A DNA stretch of 64,000 nt from Lepas anatifera. Taxonomy: Eukaryota; Arthropoda; Thecostraca; Lepadidae. Below the pieces are notes generated by a model. The model worked only from the letters and a program-made list of their open reading frames with translations. It ran no database searches and was not told where the DNA came from. Below, piece after piece: positions 11,805 to 22,506 of this stretch (position 1 is its first letter; each line of letters starts with the position of its first letter). The position numbers and the translations under genes are program-made. Location of the stretch: the NCBI GenBank assembly GCA_034440635.1, contig JAOTON010002103.1:379501-443500 (forward strand). Reading direction: 5' to 3'.

Positions 11805-12164
11805 GCCGCCCCGGTAGCTCAGTTGGTAGAGCGTTGAGCTCCGGCCCGCCGCTCAGAAGCATGCAGTGGCAGTGCATGTCCAGGCTTGGGATCGGTTCCC
11901 CTGAGACGCTCGGGCGCTCAATAGTTTACCCGACGTATAGGTCGGCTGGCAACTGACTGATGAGAGGGTGACCTGAGCGGGGCGGCCGTCCCTGTGCTTT
12001 GTGGGACGTTAAACTTTGGTTTCTAAATCAACCCTTCAATGTGGGAGTTGCTCATTCGGGTGGCGGGGTTTGATTCTTCGTGACAAGTCCCTTGATGACT
12101 CCAGTGAGACTCCGACTCCATCAGCTATACGGAGAACAATTGGACAAAATTTATTTAAAAAAAA
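11805..12164 (+). mobile_element. tRNA-derived SINE, full length
   Basis: It opens with GCCGCCCCGGTAGCTCAGTT and box A, then a box-B-like GGATCGGTTCCCCTG. The body has CGGCTGGCAACTGACTG and GTGGGACGTTAAACTTTGG, and the tail is TTGGACAAAATTTATTTAAA followed by an A-run. About 355 bp, the same organisation as the copies at 12521 and 38017. Such elements are transcribed by RNA polymerase III and mobilised by a LINE; the partner LINE is not identifiable here. Confidence 0.85.
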
Positions 12165-12175
12165 CTAGCGTCGAT

Positions 12176-12447
12176 CTATGCCCTGCTTGACAGCTAGCCC
12201 CGAATGATGAGACGCAAGGTCGCAGCTAGCCTCGAATGATGAGACACAAGTTCACAGCTAGCCCCGAATGCTGAGACGCAAGTTCACAACTAGCCCTGAA
12301 TGATAAGACGCAAGTTCACAGCTAGCCCCGAATGATGAGACACATGCTCACCGCTAATCCCGAAGAGACGCAAGTTCACAGCAAGCCCAACATGATGAGA
12401 CGCAAGCTCACAGGTAGCCCCGAATGATAAGACGCAAGTTCACAGCG
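12176..12447. repeat. 32-bp minisatellite, about 8.5 units
   Basis: The unit is CAGCTAGCCCCGAATGATGA followed by GACGCAAGTTCA, with a shortened unit near 12357-12372. It lies between two SINEs in the same orientation. Confidence 0.85.
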
Positions 12448-12520
12448 GTGCGGCGCCACTCAGACAGAGCTGCGGGGTCCCGGGCGACCCTGTAGTTCGA
12501 TTTTAGACATATTGAGAACC

Positions 12521-12863
12521 AGCCAGTAGCTCAGTTGGTAGAGCGTTGGGCTCAGGCCCGCTACTCAAGAACATGCAGTGGCAGTGCAGGTCCAGGCTTG
12601 GGATCGGTTCCCTGAGACGCTCCAGCGCTCAATATTTATCCGACTTAGGTTGGCTGGCAACTGACTGGTGAGAGGTTCATCTGAATGGGCCGGCCGTCCC
12701 TGAGTTTTATGGGACATTAAACTTTGACTTTAAATCAACCAGTCAATGTGGGAGCTGCTCGTTCGGATAGTCGGGTCGGGGTCTCCGTGGCAAGTCTTTT
12801 GACAATTTTCGTGAGGCTCGGACTCCAAAAATCTAACTGGACACTGTCAAAATGTATAAAAAG
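12521..12863 (+). mobile_element. tRNA-derived SINE, near full length
   Basis: The first bases have changed (AGCCAGTAGCTCAGTTGGTA), but box A, the GGATCGGTTCCCTGAG region, GGTTGGCTGGCAACTGACTG, TATGGGACATTAAACTTTG and a tail TCAAAATGTATAAAAAG all match the other full copies. Confidence 0.8.
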
Positions 12864-13751
12864 CCCAGTGGCTACCAAAACAGCAATAGTGGTCAATGAC
12901 CGAATGTAGTCTGTCCTCGAATCGGTTGAATTTTTACGGGGCTCTGAAAGGTTCGGTTCAGTCTTCTCACAACATGCTCAACAAGGCGAGGCCTTTTATG
13001 AATGCACGGCAGTACAAAGGAATGACAAAATACGTGAAATAAAACGGCTAAAACAAAGATATATTAAAATAAGACAAAAATATAAAGGTCGTGTTAAAGC
13101 CCAACATTACTGGCTAGCCTGCAAGTGGCATCTCAGGGCACGCTTCAACGCAGCTCGGCTAACTGTCGTGCGCACTTCGAGTGGTAGCGCATTTCACCTA
13201 AAGGCCCCAATTGGCCAGCCGACGCTTGTCTGCACTCGTTCTTGCTCGAAGAGATCTTAATTGGTGAGCATATCTCGTATAGTGGGTATGGTGTGCACTC
13301 AAAAAAAATGTTTCTCAAGTCGCACGGTTTGCTGGTGGTGAACGTGTTGCGGACGAAGTCTAGTTGATGGTATTCCACCGGTTTTTAATGGATTTGGGAG
13401 GAATTTAAAGAGGAGGTTTTTAGTTGTCACGAAGTTAATCACGCCTCGTAAGACATAGCCCACCTGTTCACACGCATGTGATTGCTATCCGAAGAAACGT
13501 CTGACTCAGCGTTCCAGTCACAGCGTTTGGAACCCTTCTTATCTTCTCAAAGACAGTGTGTTCTGGACAACGTGGGCACAGTTGGAGCGCAGTGCTAAAA
13601 TAAGATATAATGTCAGATTGTTTTACATTATGCAATGCCTAGAAAGCTATCTCCCGGATGCACCGAAGTAAAGCAGTGGCGTGACTGGCCGCGGGAACTG
13701 ACACGAGCATCCGAGCAGAACAGCCTGTTTGTTCTTCCAAACTGGCCGGGT
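12864..13751. other. no recognisable gene
   Basis: Mixed-composition spacer. A 77-codon minus-strand frame at 13145-13378 is the only notable one; it has no domain that I recognise. Confidence 0.35.
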
Positions 13752-14049
13752 GGTCGGCTCCGCTCCTCTGTCGTCGGCGGTGACGGCTCCGCTCCTCTGT
13801 CGTCGGCGGTGACGGCTCCGCTCCTCTGTCGTCGGCGGTGACGGCTCCTCTCTGTCGTCGCTCCGCTCCTCTGCCGTCGGCGGTGACGGCTCCGCTCCTC
13901 TGTCGTCGGCGGTGACGGCTCTCTCTGCCGTCGGCGGTGACGGCTCCGCTCCTCTGTCGTCGGCGGTGACGGCTCCTCTCTGTCGTCGCTCCTCTCCTCT
14001 GTCGTCGGCGGTGACGGCTCCGCTCCTCTGTCGTCGGCGGTGACGGCTC
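13752..14049. repeat. 29-bp GC-rich minisatellite, left part (about 10 units)
   Basis: The unit is GTCGTCGGCGGTGACGGCTC followed by CGCTCCTCT, with 26-bp variants. The identical unit resumes at 15999 in the same orientation, so this is one array split by the LINE between. Confidence 0.95.
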
Positions 14050-15808
14050 GGAGGGGCATTTGGAGGTGTGTCGACAGGGTGATTGGTAGCAAGAAGGGTG
14101 GAGCTAGGCTTATACCGGACGCAACAGCCGATGACTTGAATCGCTTTTTTGTCGGCGTCGGCCCGCGGGTGGCGGCCGAGGTAGCCGCTATGGGAGCAGT
14201 CCCATCAGTTGCGTGTCGGCTGCCGCGCGTGGGCGCCTGCGCATTCACCCTGCGTCTCATCACCTTGGACGAGCTTCAGTCCATCGTTTTTAGAAGAGGC
14301 TCGTCCACCTCCAGTGTCAGTGACGGCATTAGCATGCACATCGTCTGCCTTGTCTTCGAGTCCCTGGGCCTGCCACTTCTCCACTTGATCAACAGCTCCC
14401 TCCTAACCAACGAAATCCCAGTTTCCTGGAAACATGCCCTGGTTCATCCCATCTTTAAATCCGGAGATTCCTCTGATCCCTCCAGTTTCCGCCCTATTAG
14501 TATCGTCCCTTCCATCACTAAAATCCTAGAGCGTGCTGTTCATCAGCAGCTCTACGCCTACCTTTCTGACAATCACCTCCTATCCTCCAGCCAGCACGGA
14601 TTTCGCCCCCGTCACTCGTGCGAAAGCGCGCTGATATCCATCACCGACAGCATCCTGACAGCCAATGATCGTGGAGAGGTGTCCCTCCTCTGTCTCCTCG
14701 ATTTGAGTAAGTGCTTTGATGGGATTGACCACTCTCGCCTGATCAAAAAACTCCAGGCTCATGGAATTGATACCTCATGGTTTTCGGCATACTTTCGGCA
14801 CCACACCCAGAGTGTTAGTCTTCCGGCTGACAATCTGGGTGTTTCTAAAGTCTCTTCCTGTCTCCCAAACAACATGGGAATTTTTCAAGGTTCATGTCTC
14901 GGCCCTTTGCTCTATAGCATCTTTGCTAACGACCTTAGCCTGTACGCTGAGGATGCGGTCGTAGTACAGTACGCGGACGATACCCAAATCCTTGTCAGCG
15001 GCAAAAAATCACATTTCCGATCTCTCATTAATCGCATGGAAAAGGCATTAGCTTCATTAGATATTTGGTTCAAGGGTAACGGGCTTAAAGTAAACGCTGA
15101 CAAGACCCAACTTATTTTGCTAGGAAGTGCTCCCAACATTCGACACATTGGCGATTTCTCTGTAAAATTTCGCGGTCTAGATTTAGTTCCTTCTATGAAT
15201 GTAAAAAATCTCGGGCTCACCTTCGACCGCACCCTCAGCTGGAACTCTCACATTTCTCTTCTCACTCGTCAGTGCTACGGAATTTTGAGTGGTCTATCAC
15301 ATCTGAGACACTGCTTGCCTCCCGGAATCATCTCGCCGATAGTCAGCTCGCTGGTGATCTCTCGGGTCCGTTACTGTATCACCGTGTTTGGCAATGGTAC
15401 TCAAATCAACAACATTCGGCTCCAAAAAATCATTAACTATGCTGCTAAAGTGATTTTCGGCCGCAAAAAGTTTGATCATGTTTCAGGCCTGTTACGTGAC
15501 CTCCGCTGGCTGTCGGCGGGTGAGCTGGAGAGTTACCACACACTTGCAGTTGTACACAAGGCAGTGTGTCTCCGGGGAGCCAGAGGAGCTGGCCCGGGGA
15601 TTCGTACAGGTCGGCTCTGTTCGGGAGCGCAATACCAGGCAGAACCATAATATTTGCGTTCCCCGCTCACGAACCAGCATGGGGCAGCGCAGGTTCTGCT
15701 CACGGGGGTGCCTCCTACTACAACGAGCTACCTGTGGAGATGAGGAGGTTACCAGTACCTGTTTTCTGTTCTGCACTCCAGGACCATATAATCACAGAGC
15801 GGGATTGA
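14050..15808 (+). pseudogene. LINE reverse transcriptase, frameshifted near its end
   Basis: One frame is open from 14040 (the first codons are array sequence) to 15650. RT motifs are in the usual order: FRPISIVPSITKILERAVHQ, the SQHGFRPRHSCESAL box, motif A DLSKCFDGIDHSRL, GIFQGSCLGPLLYSIFANDL, the catalytic VVQYADDTQI, NADKTQLILLGS, then KNLGLTFDRTLSWNSH. All catalytic aspartates seem intact. The C-terminal part has lost frame: LARGFVQ... continues in one frame, then NELPVEMRRLPVPVF ends in another at 15808. At least two frameshifts after about 15570 and the missing 5' half make it non-functional. Confidence 0.88.
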
Positions 15809-15998
15809 GGCGCGCTGAGTGACTTGTGTTGTTGAGAATGTTGAGTATTTTATGCATAACTGTATTTTAGCTGGATTTTATTGTTTTAATAGCGTGTGTA
15901 TGTGCTTCCATTTTACCACCCCTTTACTGACGTGGAGTCGTAATAGCCATGCGGATTTGTGGATGACTCTGAATAAAGTCTTTGTCCTTGTCTTTGTC
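14050..15998 (+). mobile_element. 5'-truncated non-LTR retrotransposon (LINE)
   Basis: Non-repetitive sequence interrupts the 29-bp array. It contains the 3' half of a LINE: the pre-RT region, the reverse transcriptase, a C-terminal tail, a 3' UTR with AATAAA at 15972-15977, and the end GTCTTTGTCCTTGTCTTTGT, a short repeat tail rather than poly(A). The endonuclease and ORF1 are absent, as expected for target-primed reverse transcription that stopped early. A target duplication cannot be read because both flanks are the same repeat. The tail style and RT text fit the jockey/CR1/L2 group; the exact clade is not certain. Confidence 0.88.
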
Positions 15999-18212
15999 CT
16001 CTGTCGTCGGCGGTGACGGCTCCTCTCCTCTGTCGTCGGCGGTGACGGCTCCGCTCCTCTGTCGTCGGCGGTGACGGCTCCTCTCCTCTGTCGTCGGCGG
16101 TGACGGCTCCGCTCCTCTGTCGTCGGCGGTGACGGCTCCTCTCCTCTGTCGTCGGCGGTGACGGCTCCTCTCTGTCGTCGGCGGTGACGGCTCCGCTCCT
16201 CTGTCGTCGGCGGTGACGGCTCCGCTCCTCTGTCGTCGGCGGTGACGGCTCCTCTCCTCTGTCGTCGGCGGTGACGGCTCCGCTCCTCTGTCGTCGGCGG
16301 TGACGGCTCCTCTCTGTCGTCGCTCCTCTCCTCTGTCGTCGGCGGTGACGGCTCCGCTCCTCTGTCGTCGGCGGTGACGGCTCCTCTCCTCTGTCGTCGG
16401 CGGTGACGGCTCCGCTCCTCTGTCGTCGGCGGTGACGGCTCCTCTCTGTCGTCGCTCCTCTCCTCTGTCGTCGGCGGTGACGGCTCCGCTCCTCTGTCGT
16501 CGGCGGTGACGGCTCCTCTCCTCTGTCGTCGGCGGTGACGGCTCCTTTTTCGCTCCTCTCCTCTGTCGTCGGCGGTGACGGCTCCTCTCCTCTGTCGTCG
16601 GCGGTGACGGCTCCTCTCCTCTGTCGTCGGCGGTGACGGCTCCGCTCCTCTGTCGTCGGCGGTGACGGCTCCGCTCCTCTGTCGTCGGCGGTGACGGCTC
16701 CGCTCCTCTGTCGTCGGCGGTGACGGCTCCGCTCCTCTGTCGTCGGCGGTGACGGCTCCGCTCCTCTGTCGTCGGCGGTGACGGCTCCGCTCCTCTGTCG
16801 TCGGCGGTGACGGCTCCGCTCCTCTGTCGTCGGCGGTGACGGCTCCTCTCCTCTGTCGTCGGCGGTGACGGCTCCGCTCCTCTGTCGTCGGCGGTGACGT
16901 TGCTCCGCTCCTCTGTCGTCGGCGGTGACGCGCTCCGCTCCTCTGTCGTCGGCGGTGACGGCTCCGCTCCTCTGTCGTCGGCGGTGACGGCTCCGCTCCT
17001 CTGTCGTCGGCGGTGACGGCTCCGCTCCTCTGTCGTCGGCGGTGACGGCTCCGCTCCTCTGTCGTCGGCGGTGACGGCTCCGCTCCTCTGTCGTCGGCGG
17101 TGACGGCTCCGCTCCTCTGTCGTCGGCGGTGACGGCTCCGCTCCTCTGTCGTCGGCGGTGACGGCTCCGCTCCTCTGTCGTCGGCGGTGACGGCTCCGCT
17201 CCTCTGTCGTCGGCGGTGACGGCTCCGCTCCTCTGTCGTCGGCGGTGACGGCTCCTCCTCTGTCGTCGGCGGTGACGGCTCCGCTCCTCTGTCGTCGGCG
17301 GTGACGGCTCCGCTCCTCTGTCGTCGGCGGTGACGGCTCCCTCCTCTGCCGTCGGCGGTGACGGCTCCGCTCCTCTGTCGTCGGCGGTGACGGCTCCGCT
17401 CCTCTGTCGTCGGCGGTGACGGCTCCGCTCCTCTGTCGTCGGCGGTGACGGCTCCTCTCTGTCGTCGGCGGTGACGGCTCCTCCTCTGCCGTCGGCGGTG
17501 ACGGCTCCGCTCCTCTGTCGTCGGCGGTGACGGCTCCGCTCCTCTGTCGTCGGCGGTGACGGCTCCGCTCCTCTGCCGTCGGCGGTGACGGCTCCGCTCC
17601 TCTGTCGTCGGCGGTGACGGCTCCTCTCTGCCGTCGGCGGTGACGGCTCCGCTCCTCTGTCGTCGGCGGTGACGGCTCCGCTCCTCTGTCGTCGGCGGTG
17701 ACGGCTCCTCTCTGTCGTCGGCGGTGACGGCTCCGCTCCTCTGTCGTCGGCGGTGACGGCTCCGCTCCTCTGTCGTCGGCGGTGACGGCTCCGCTCCTCT
17801 GCCGTCGGCGGTGACGGCTCCGCTCCTCTGTCGTCGGCGGTGACGGCTCCTCTCTGTCGTCGGCGGTGACGGCTCCGCTCCTCTGTCGTCGGCGGTGACG
17901 GCTCCTCTCTGTCGTCGGCGGTGACGGCTCCTCTCTGCCGTCGGCGGTGACGGCTCCGCTCCTCTGTCGTCGGCGGTGACGGCTCCTCTCCTCTGTCGTC
18001 GGCGGTGACGGCTCCGTTCCTCTGTCGTCGGCGGTGACGGCGCCGCTCCTCTGTCGTCGGCGGTGACGGCTCCTCTCTGTCGTCGGCGGTGACGGCTCCG
18101 CTCCTCTGTCGTCGGCGGTGACGGCTCCGCTCCTCTGTCGTCGGCGGTGACGGCTCCTCTCTGTCGTCGGCGGTGACGGCGCCGCTCCTCTGTCGTCGGC
18201 GGTGACGGTGCG
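15999..18212. repeat. 29-bp GC-rich minisatellite, right part (about 77 units)
   Basis: It continues the unit seen at 13752-14049. Full 29-bp units are mixed with 26-bp (CTCCTCTCTG) and other short forms. TGCCG variants appear mainly in the distal half. The minus strand holds a 779-codon stop-free frame rich in R, E and S/P/T; this reflects the unit (RHRRRQRSGAVTADDRGAEP) and not selection. Confidence 0.95.
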
Positions 18213-18649
18213 CGCCGCTGCCGTCGTTTGCTGCGCGTCGCGCCGGGCTCACTTTCCGTTTCGGCGGCGGCGGCGGCGCGGTTTCTCGCGCTCGTCTGCC
18301 GCCGCCGGAGTCGACAGAGAAAGTTTCACGGTCAGATCCAGTGACGTCAGCAGCCGTGTTGTAACGGTGCCCGGAAATGCCTGCTGCGTGGTGAGCGGCG
18401 TCAGCGGTTCCACCCGATCCAGTCCGGGACAGCTGCGGCTCGGCCTCAAGCCGTCGCCTCTCTTACCGCCATGGTAATTACCTCTCGGTGTGTGTGTGTG
18501 TGTGTGTGTAATTTTCTGGTGGACTATATTTAGGGAGCTCTGGCACCGAAGCAGACGACTCTTTTACCAATACAGGCAATGTTGCAATACAAACACAATC
18601 CACACCCTCAGCGCCAGTGGACCAGAATCAGCAGCCGAAACCGCTCATC
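18213..18649. other. CpG-dense spacer with a (GT)n tract
   Basis: 18213-18480 is very CpG-rich (GCGCGCCGCTGCCG, GGCGGCGGCGGCGCGG) and non-repetitive, resembling a CpG island. It ends CTTACCGCCATGGTAATTAC, an ATG in good initiation context immediately followed by a GTAA donor-like word. A (GT)n microsatellite of 22 bases lies at 18488-18509. No gene can be demonstrated. Confidence 0.35.
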
Positions 18650-18812
18650 GGCATACCTGCTGGGCTGCTGATACATCTAGTCCAAAGGGCTGCTGCTAAA
18701 TTTAGTCAAAAGGGCTGCAGATATATTTAGTCAGACGGACTGCTGATGGGATTTAGTCAGATGGACTGCTGATGCGATTTAATCAGACGGGCTGCTGATG
18801 AATTTAGTCATA
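18650..18812. repeat. 28-bp degenerate tandem repeat, about 5 units
   Basis: Units like GGACTGCTGATGGGATTTAG followed by TCAGAC repeat with many substitutions. Older in appearance than the other arrays. Confidence 0.75.
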
Positions 18813-19091
18813 CGAGTATGACAAAGGGCAGGGGAATCCGCCGAAAACTTTTATACAAAGGATACAAGTACTGTTGTTGGAGCAAGAAGAGTTGGCGACT
18901 TTCCGAGCGGGGTCGACGAGGTGGTGCCGCCCTCTTCCAGTCGATTTGCGTGTGTGGGATATATACACGAACTTAACATCATTTGAATATCTCACAAGTG
19001 GGTAGATCTGAGTCCACAGAGCAAGAGCTGAGCACCTGAGTCATTTATAAACCTGAGTCCTAGATATAAACGTTTTGGCTTTTTACCTATT

Positions 19092-19934
19092 TTAACACGC
19101 GCATTGACGGGGGGCGGGTACCCGCCCTCCTCGGGTTTTTCGGATATAGGAGAAAAAAGCGGCGCGTAGCGCCGCCGTACTTGGAATACCTTTTCCCTCA
19201 TCATTTTTACAATTTCTGTGAAAATTTTAAGGTTAGGTCATCTCAGGTCAGGCCACCAGCACAGGTCAAGTGACCTGACCTAAAAAAAGTTTAAGATGGC
19301 ATAAGTCGGAGCAGGGTGAACTTATCCGATTGAAACTCATATCACATAATGGGCCCACCGAGTTCTCTAACATATGTTCCCGTATTTTTTATATCGATGA
19401 CTTAAGGTCAGGTACGAGGCATCACCTCTCCATTAGAAATACATGAAAAAATTGTTTTTACTGAATAACTCAGTAACGGATGGTGATAGAGCGTTTATTT
19501 TAGCTGCATTAGATTCGACTTGTCTTGGCGATTCTAATGATGTGCATTTTAAATAATTTGACCTTGACCTGATCTCAGGTCAGGTCAAATCCTTGATTTG
19601 ACCTAGCAAGGTCAAATTATATATCATTCGATTTGGCTTGCTGCGAGGATTCATACAGTTCAAGTCATTTTGGTCTATCTTTACTTGTTCAGATGAAATG
19701 GCCGGAAACCTTAATTTACATGTTATCCCTATGCCGGCATGTTTTGACCTCCGTGACCCTAAATGTGGCCTGCAAAAAATAGTTCAAATATTTTCGATGG
19801 AGAAGCGGATGGGCTACCCAACGCCTTTTACCGTTTTTTGCTACCTACTGTGGTTCTCGAGATCTTAGGGGGGGCGGGTATCCGCCCCCCGTCAAAGCGA
19901 GGGTGGCTCAGACCCCCGTCAATGCGCGTGTTAA
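19092..19934 (-). mobile_element. TTAA-flanked repeat family A, complete
   Basis: Starts TTAACACGCGCATTGACGGG and ends CCCCCGTCAATGCGCGTGTTAA, so the terminal inverted repeat is about 20 bp with TTAA outside. Inside is a GC hairpin (GGCGGCGC/GCGCGTAGCGCCGCCG) near 19155-19180, then ACCTTTTCCCTCATCATTTT, a GGTCA-dense middle (19230-19280, 19556-19620) and GTTCTCGAGATCTTAGG near the far end. Reversed relative to the copies at 51722 and 60511. Non-coding. Confidence 0.85.
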
Positions 19935-20184
19935 GTGTTTTTTTTTACTTCACCAGGCTTATAGTTTCATACTGCAACCTGGCAAACACGCTTTTTGGCT
20001 GTTGATAGTATATGCCAGCTGTCCCAACAGCCCGCTTCTGAGCTGACCAGTGCATTCTTCTCACTACTCCACTATTGTCATGCAGCTCAGGGTAAGGCTC
20101 AGTGGAAGAGGGAGACTGAAGTGTAAGATGAGCCCTACGACGCGACAACGAGTTAGTGAGAGTATGTAGTATGACCGATACTGG

Positions 20185-20300
20185 AAGTAAATCTGAAAAA
20201 TTGTTTGGATCAAAATTGTACACCAGTGTTTTTGGCCGCGTCAGAACCTTAGGAACATGGTAAAACCCATTTTATATAGATGAACGATCTCACCGATAAG
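20185..20300 (+). repeat. relic related to the end of the foldback element
   Basis: AATCTGAAAAATTGTTT, then ATCAAAATTGTACACC, GAACCTTAGGAACATGG and CCCATTTTATATAGATGA follow the same order as 25898-25990 in the foldback element, with many substitutions. The terminal TAGGGTG is lost. Confidence 0.6.
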
Positions 20301-21290
20301 CATCTGACAGACTGCTGTCACTTTTTTACAGCGGGTCTCCTACTCTGAGAGTGGTATCGTATACCCTGTGAAATTCCACTATATACCCGGGTTTTCATAT
20401 AGAGACCCGTTAGAGATTTCACACCCTGTGACATCACCACGGTTTTTTGTGATACATTCCAGTTTACTCAAATTTAGTAACCATGTTACCTACATCACCA
20501 ACGTTTAGGGACCCCTCTTTGAGCACTTTTCGGTGCACAGGTGAATCCCCAGCTCCAAAGGCTCGTTATGGCACCTCCTGGACCCTAATTTCCTATGTAC
20601 CCCCCCTACATCCTCGAGATGCGAGCCTTGATGTTCAGTCCAGGCCACGTAACCCGCCAAAGTCCACGGCCTCTCTCAAGCTTTGCATCTCCAATGTCAT
20701 TGACGAAGTCATTCCACTCATAACCGTAACCAAAAGCACTAACTTAAATCACTGCTCTACCTGGTACTGAGACCTCTGGACTGCGATCTCCGCGAAACAA
20801 ATATCTACCTCGACAAAGAACTATAACACCATTTGTGATGCATTGAGGGGCTTTCAGCGCAGACCTGCCTGCCGCTGCCGACGCCAAGGACGCTTCCTTG
20901 TGGGGCCCTATGATGACGGGGTGGAGAAGACGAAGAAACCACTGCATTGTCTGTGCAAGGCTGCACGCAAGAAGCGGGAGAAAACAATAACCGGCTGGCA
21001 CCTCGGAAAACAAAGGGCAGTGAGAACGGAAGAGCCTGGCATTGTCTCACGAAATGGTCGCTGAAGGCAACAGCGGGCGTTATACTCCGGCTCAGGAGCT
21101 GCTCGGCTGAGCCATTTATATCGTGGCCAGACTTCCGACACGCGTGGCACTGGTGTGCCGTGGTGAGCGGTATCCGGCTCCGCGCCGGTCTGGGGATGCG
21201 TCCCTGTCCAAGGACACCACACTCAGCGGTACGGAGCGCCGTTCCCTAGTCACCAGCCGCCCGAGCATGGAGTCACCTCTCGTAACGTCG
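20301..21290. other. spacer, GC-rich towards its end
   Basis: 20301-20830 shows no gene or repeat I recognise. 20840-21290 is GC-rich and single-copy and leads directly into the 28-bp array, the same arrangement as at 30550-30921 and 57900-58150. Open frames here run into the array and have no domain. Confidence 0.35.
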
Positions 21291-22050
21291 CCCCAGTGCA
21301 AGCACTCTGCACGGTGGCTCGCGGTGCAAGCACTCTGCACGGTGGCTCGCAGTGCAAGCACTCTGCACGGTGGCTCGCAGTGCAAGCACTCTGCACGGTG
21401 CCTCCCAGTGCAAGCACTCTGCACGGTGCCTCGCAGTGCAAGCACTCCGCACGGTGGCTCGCAGTGCAAGCACTCTGCACGGTGGCTCGCAGTGCAAGCA
21501 CTCTGCACGGTGGCTCGCAGTGCAAGCACTCTGCACGGTGCCTCCCAGTGCAAGCACTCTGCACGGTGCCTCGCAGTGCAAGCACTCCGCACGGTGGTTC
21601 CCAGTGCAAGCACTCTGCACGGTGGCTCGCAGTGCAAGCACTCTGCACGGTGGCTCGCAGTGCAAGCACTCTGCACGGTGGCTCGCAGTGCAAGCACTCT
21701 GCACGGTGGCTCGCAGTGCAAGCACTCTGCACGGTGCCTCGCAGTGCAAGCACTCTGCACGGTGGCTCGCAGTGCAAGCACTCTGCACGGTGGCTCGCAG
21801 TGCAAGCACTCTGCACGGTGCCTCGCAGTGCAAGCACTCCGCACGGTGGCTCCCAGTGCAAGCACTCTGCACGGTGGCTCGCAGTGCAAGCACTCTGCAC
21901 GGTGGCTCGCAGTGCAAGCACTCTGCACGGTGGCTCCCAGTGCAAGCACTCTGCACGGTGGCTCGCAGTGCAAGCACTCTGCACGGTGGCTCGCAGTGCA
22001 AGCACTCTGCACGGTGGCTCCCAGTGCAAGCACTCTGCACGGTGGCTCGC
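21291..22050. repeat. 28-bp minisatellite, about 27 units, open in all six frames
   Basis: The unit is GTGCAAGCACTCTGCACGGT followed by GGCTCGCA. It contains no stop trinucleotide on either strand in any phase, so six frames of more than 240 codons run through the array. Variants are GGTGCCTC, GGTGGTTC, ACTCCGCAC and CTCCCAG. The unit contains the mini-palindrome GTGCAAGCAC. Confidence 0.95.
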
Positions 22051-22506
22051 ACCGCTGGCGTGCACGGCACAAACAAAACAAGCACGCACAGTCCGACGCA
22101 CCGATGCGTCCCTCAAACCACTCTCAGGGCAGGTCTCATAACGCCGGCCTGTGTGGCACTATTGCGCCATCATGTCTTCCTCCGTAAATATATGTTCGGC
22201 AGATCCGTATATGCTGCTGCCGTGTCCTATTGTCCCGATACCGTTGAAACATTGCGTCTGATCTTACAATTCTCAACTTTTCAAGCATCGAGGTCGGGCT
22301 AACAGCCACCCTTCCCCGTCTCCTAGAATATCGGCCAGCATTGTATGACATTTGATCGTTTTGGATCAAGTTTAGGAGTTGATGTGGCCTGCACCTGTGA
22401 CCTCATGTGTTGAGTGACCTGCACTTTTCTGGATTTTCACCTCGCTCTCTTTGGATCGATGGAACATTCTCTTTTACATATACATAAAGATGCACAGCCT
22501 TTTCTG
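22051..22506. other. no recognisable gene
   Basis: Short spacer between the 28-bp array and the family B element; no repeat or domain seen. Confidence 0.35.

Noticed and set aside
13145..13378. 77-codon minus-strand frame as an exon
   Set aside because: The text looks protein-like at first, but I could name no domain and see no splice signals that would support it.
15913..18252. A 779-codon open frame on the minus strand as a protein gene
   Set aside because: It is entirely the translated 29-bp minisatellite, with frame kept by unit-length variation and no non-repeat domain.
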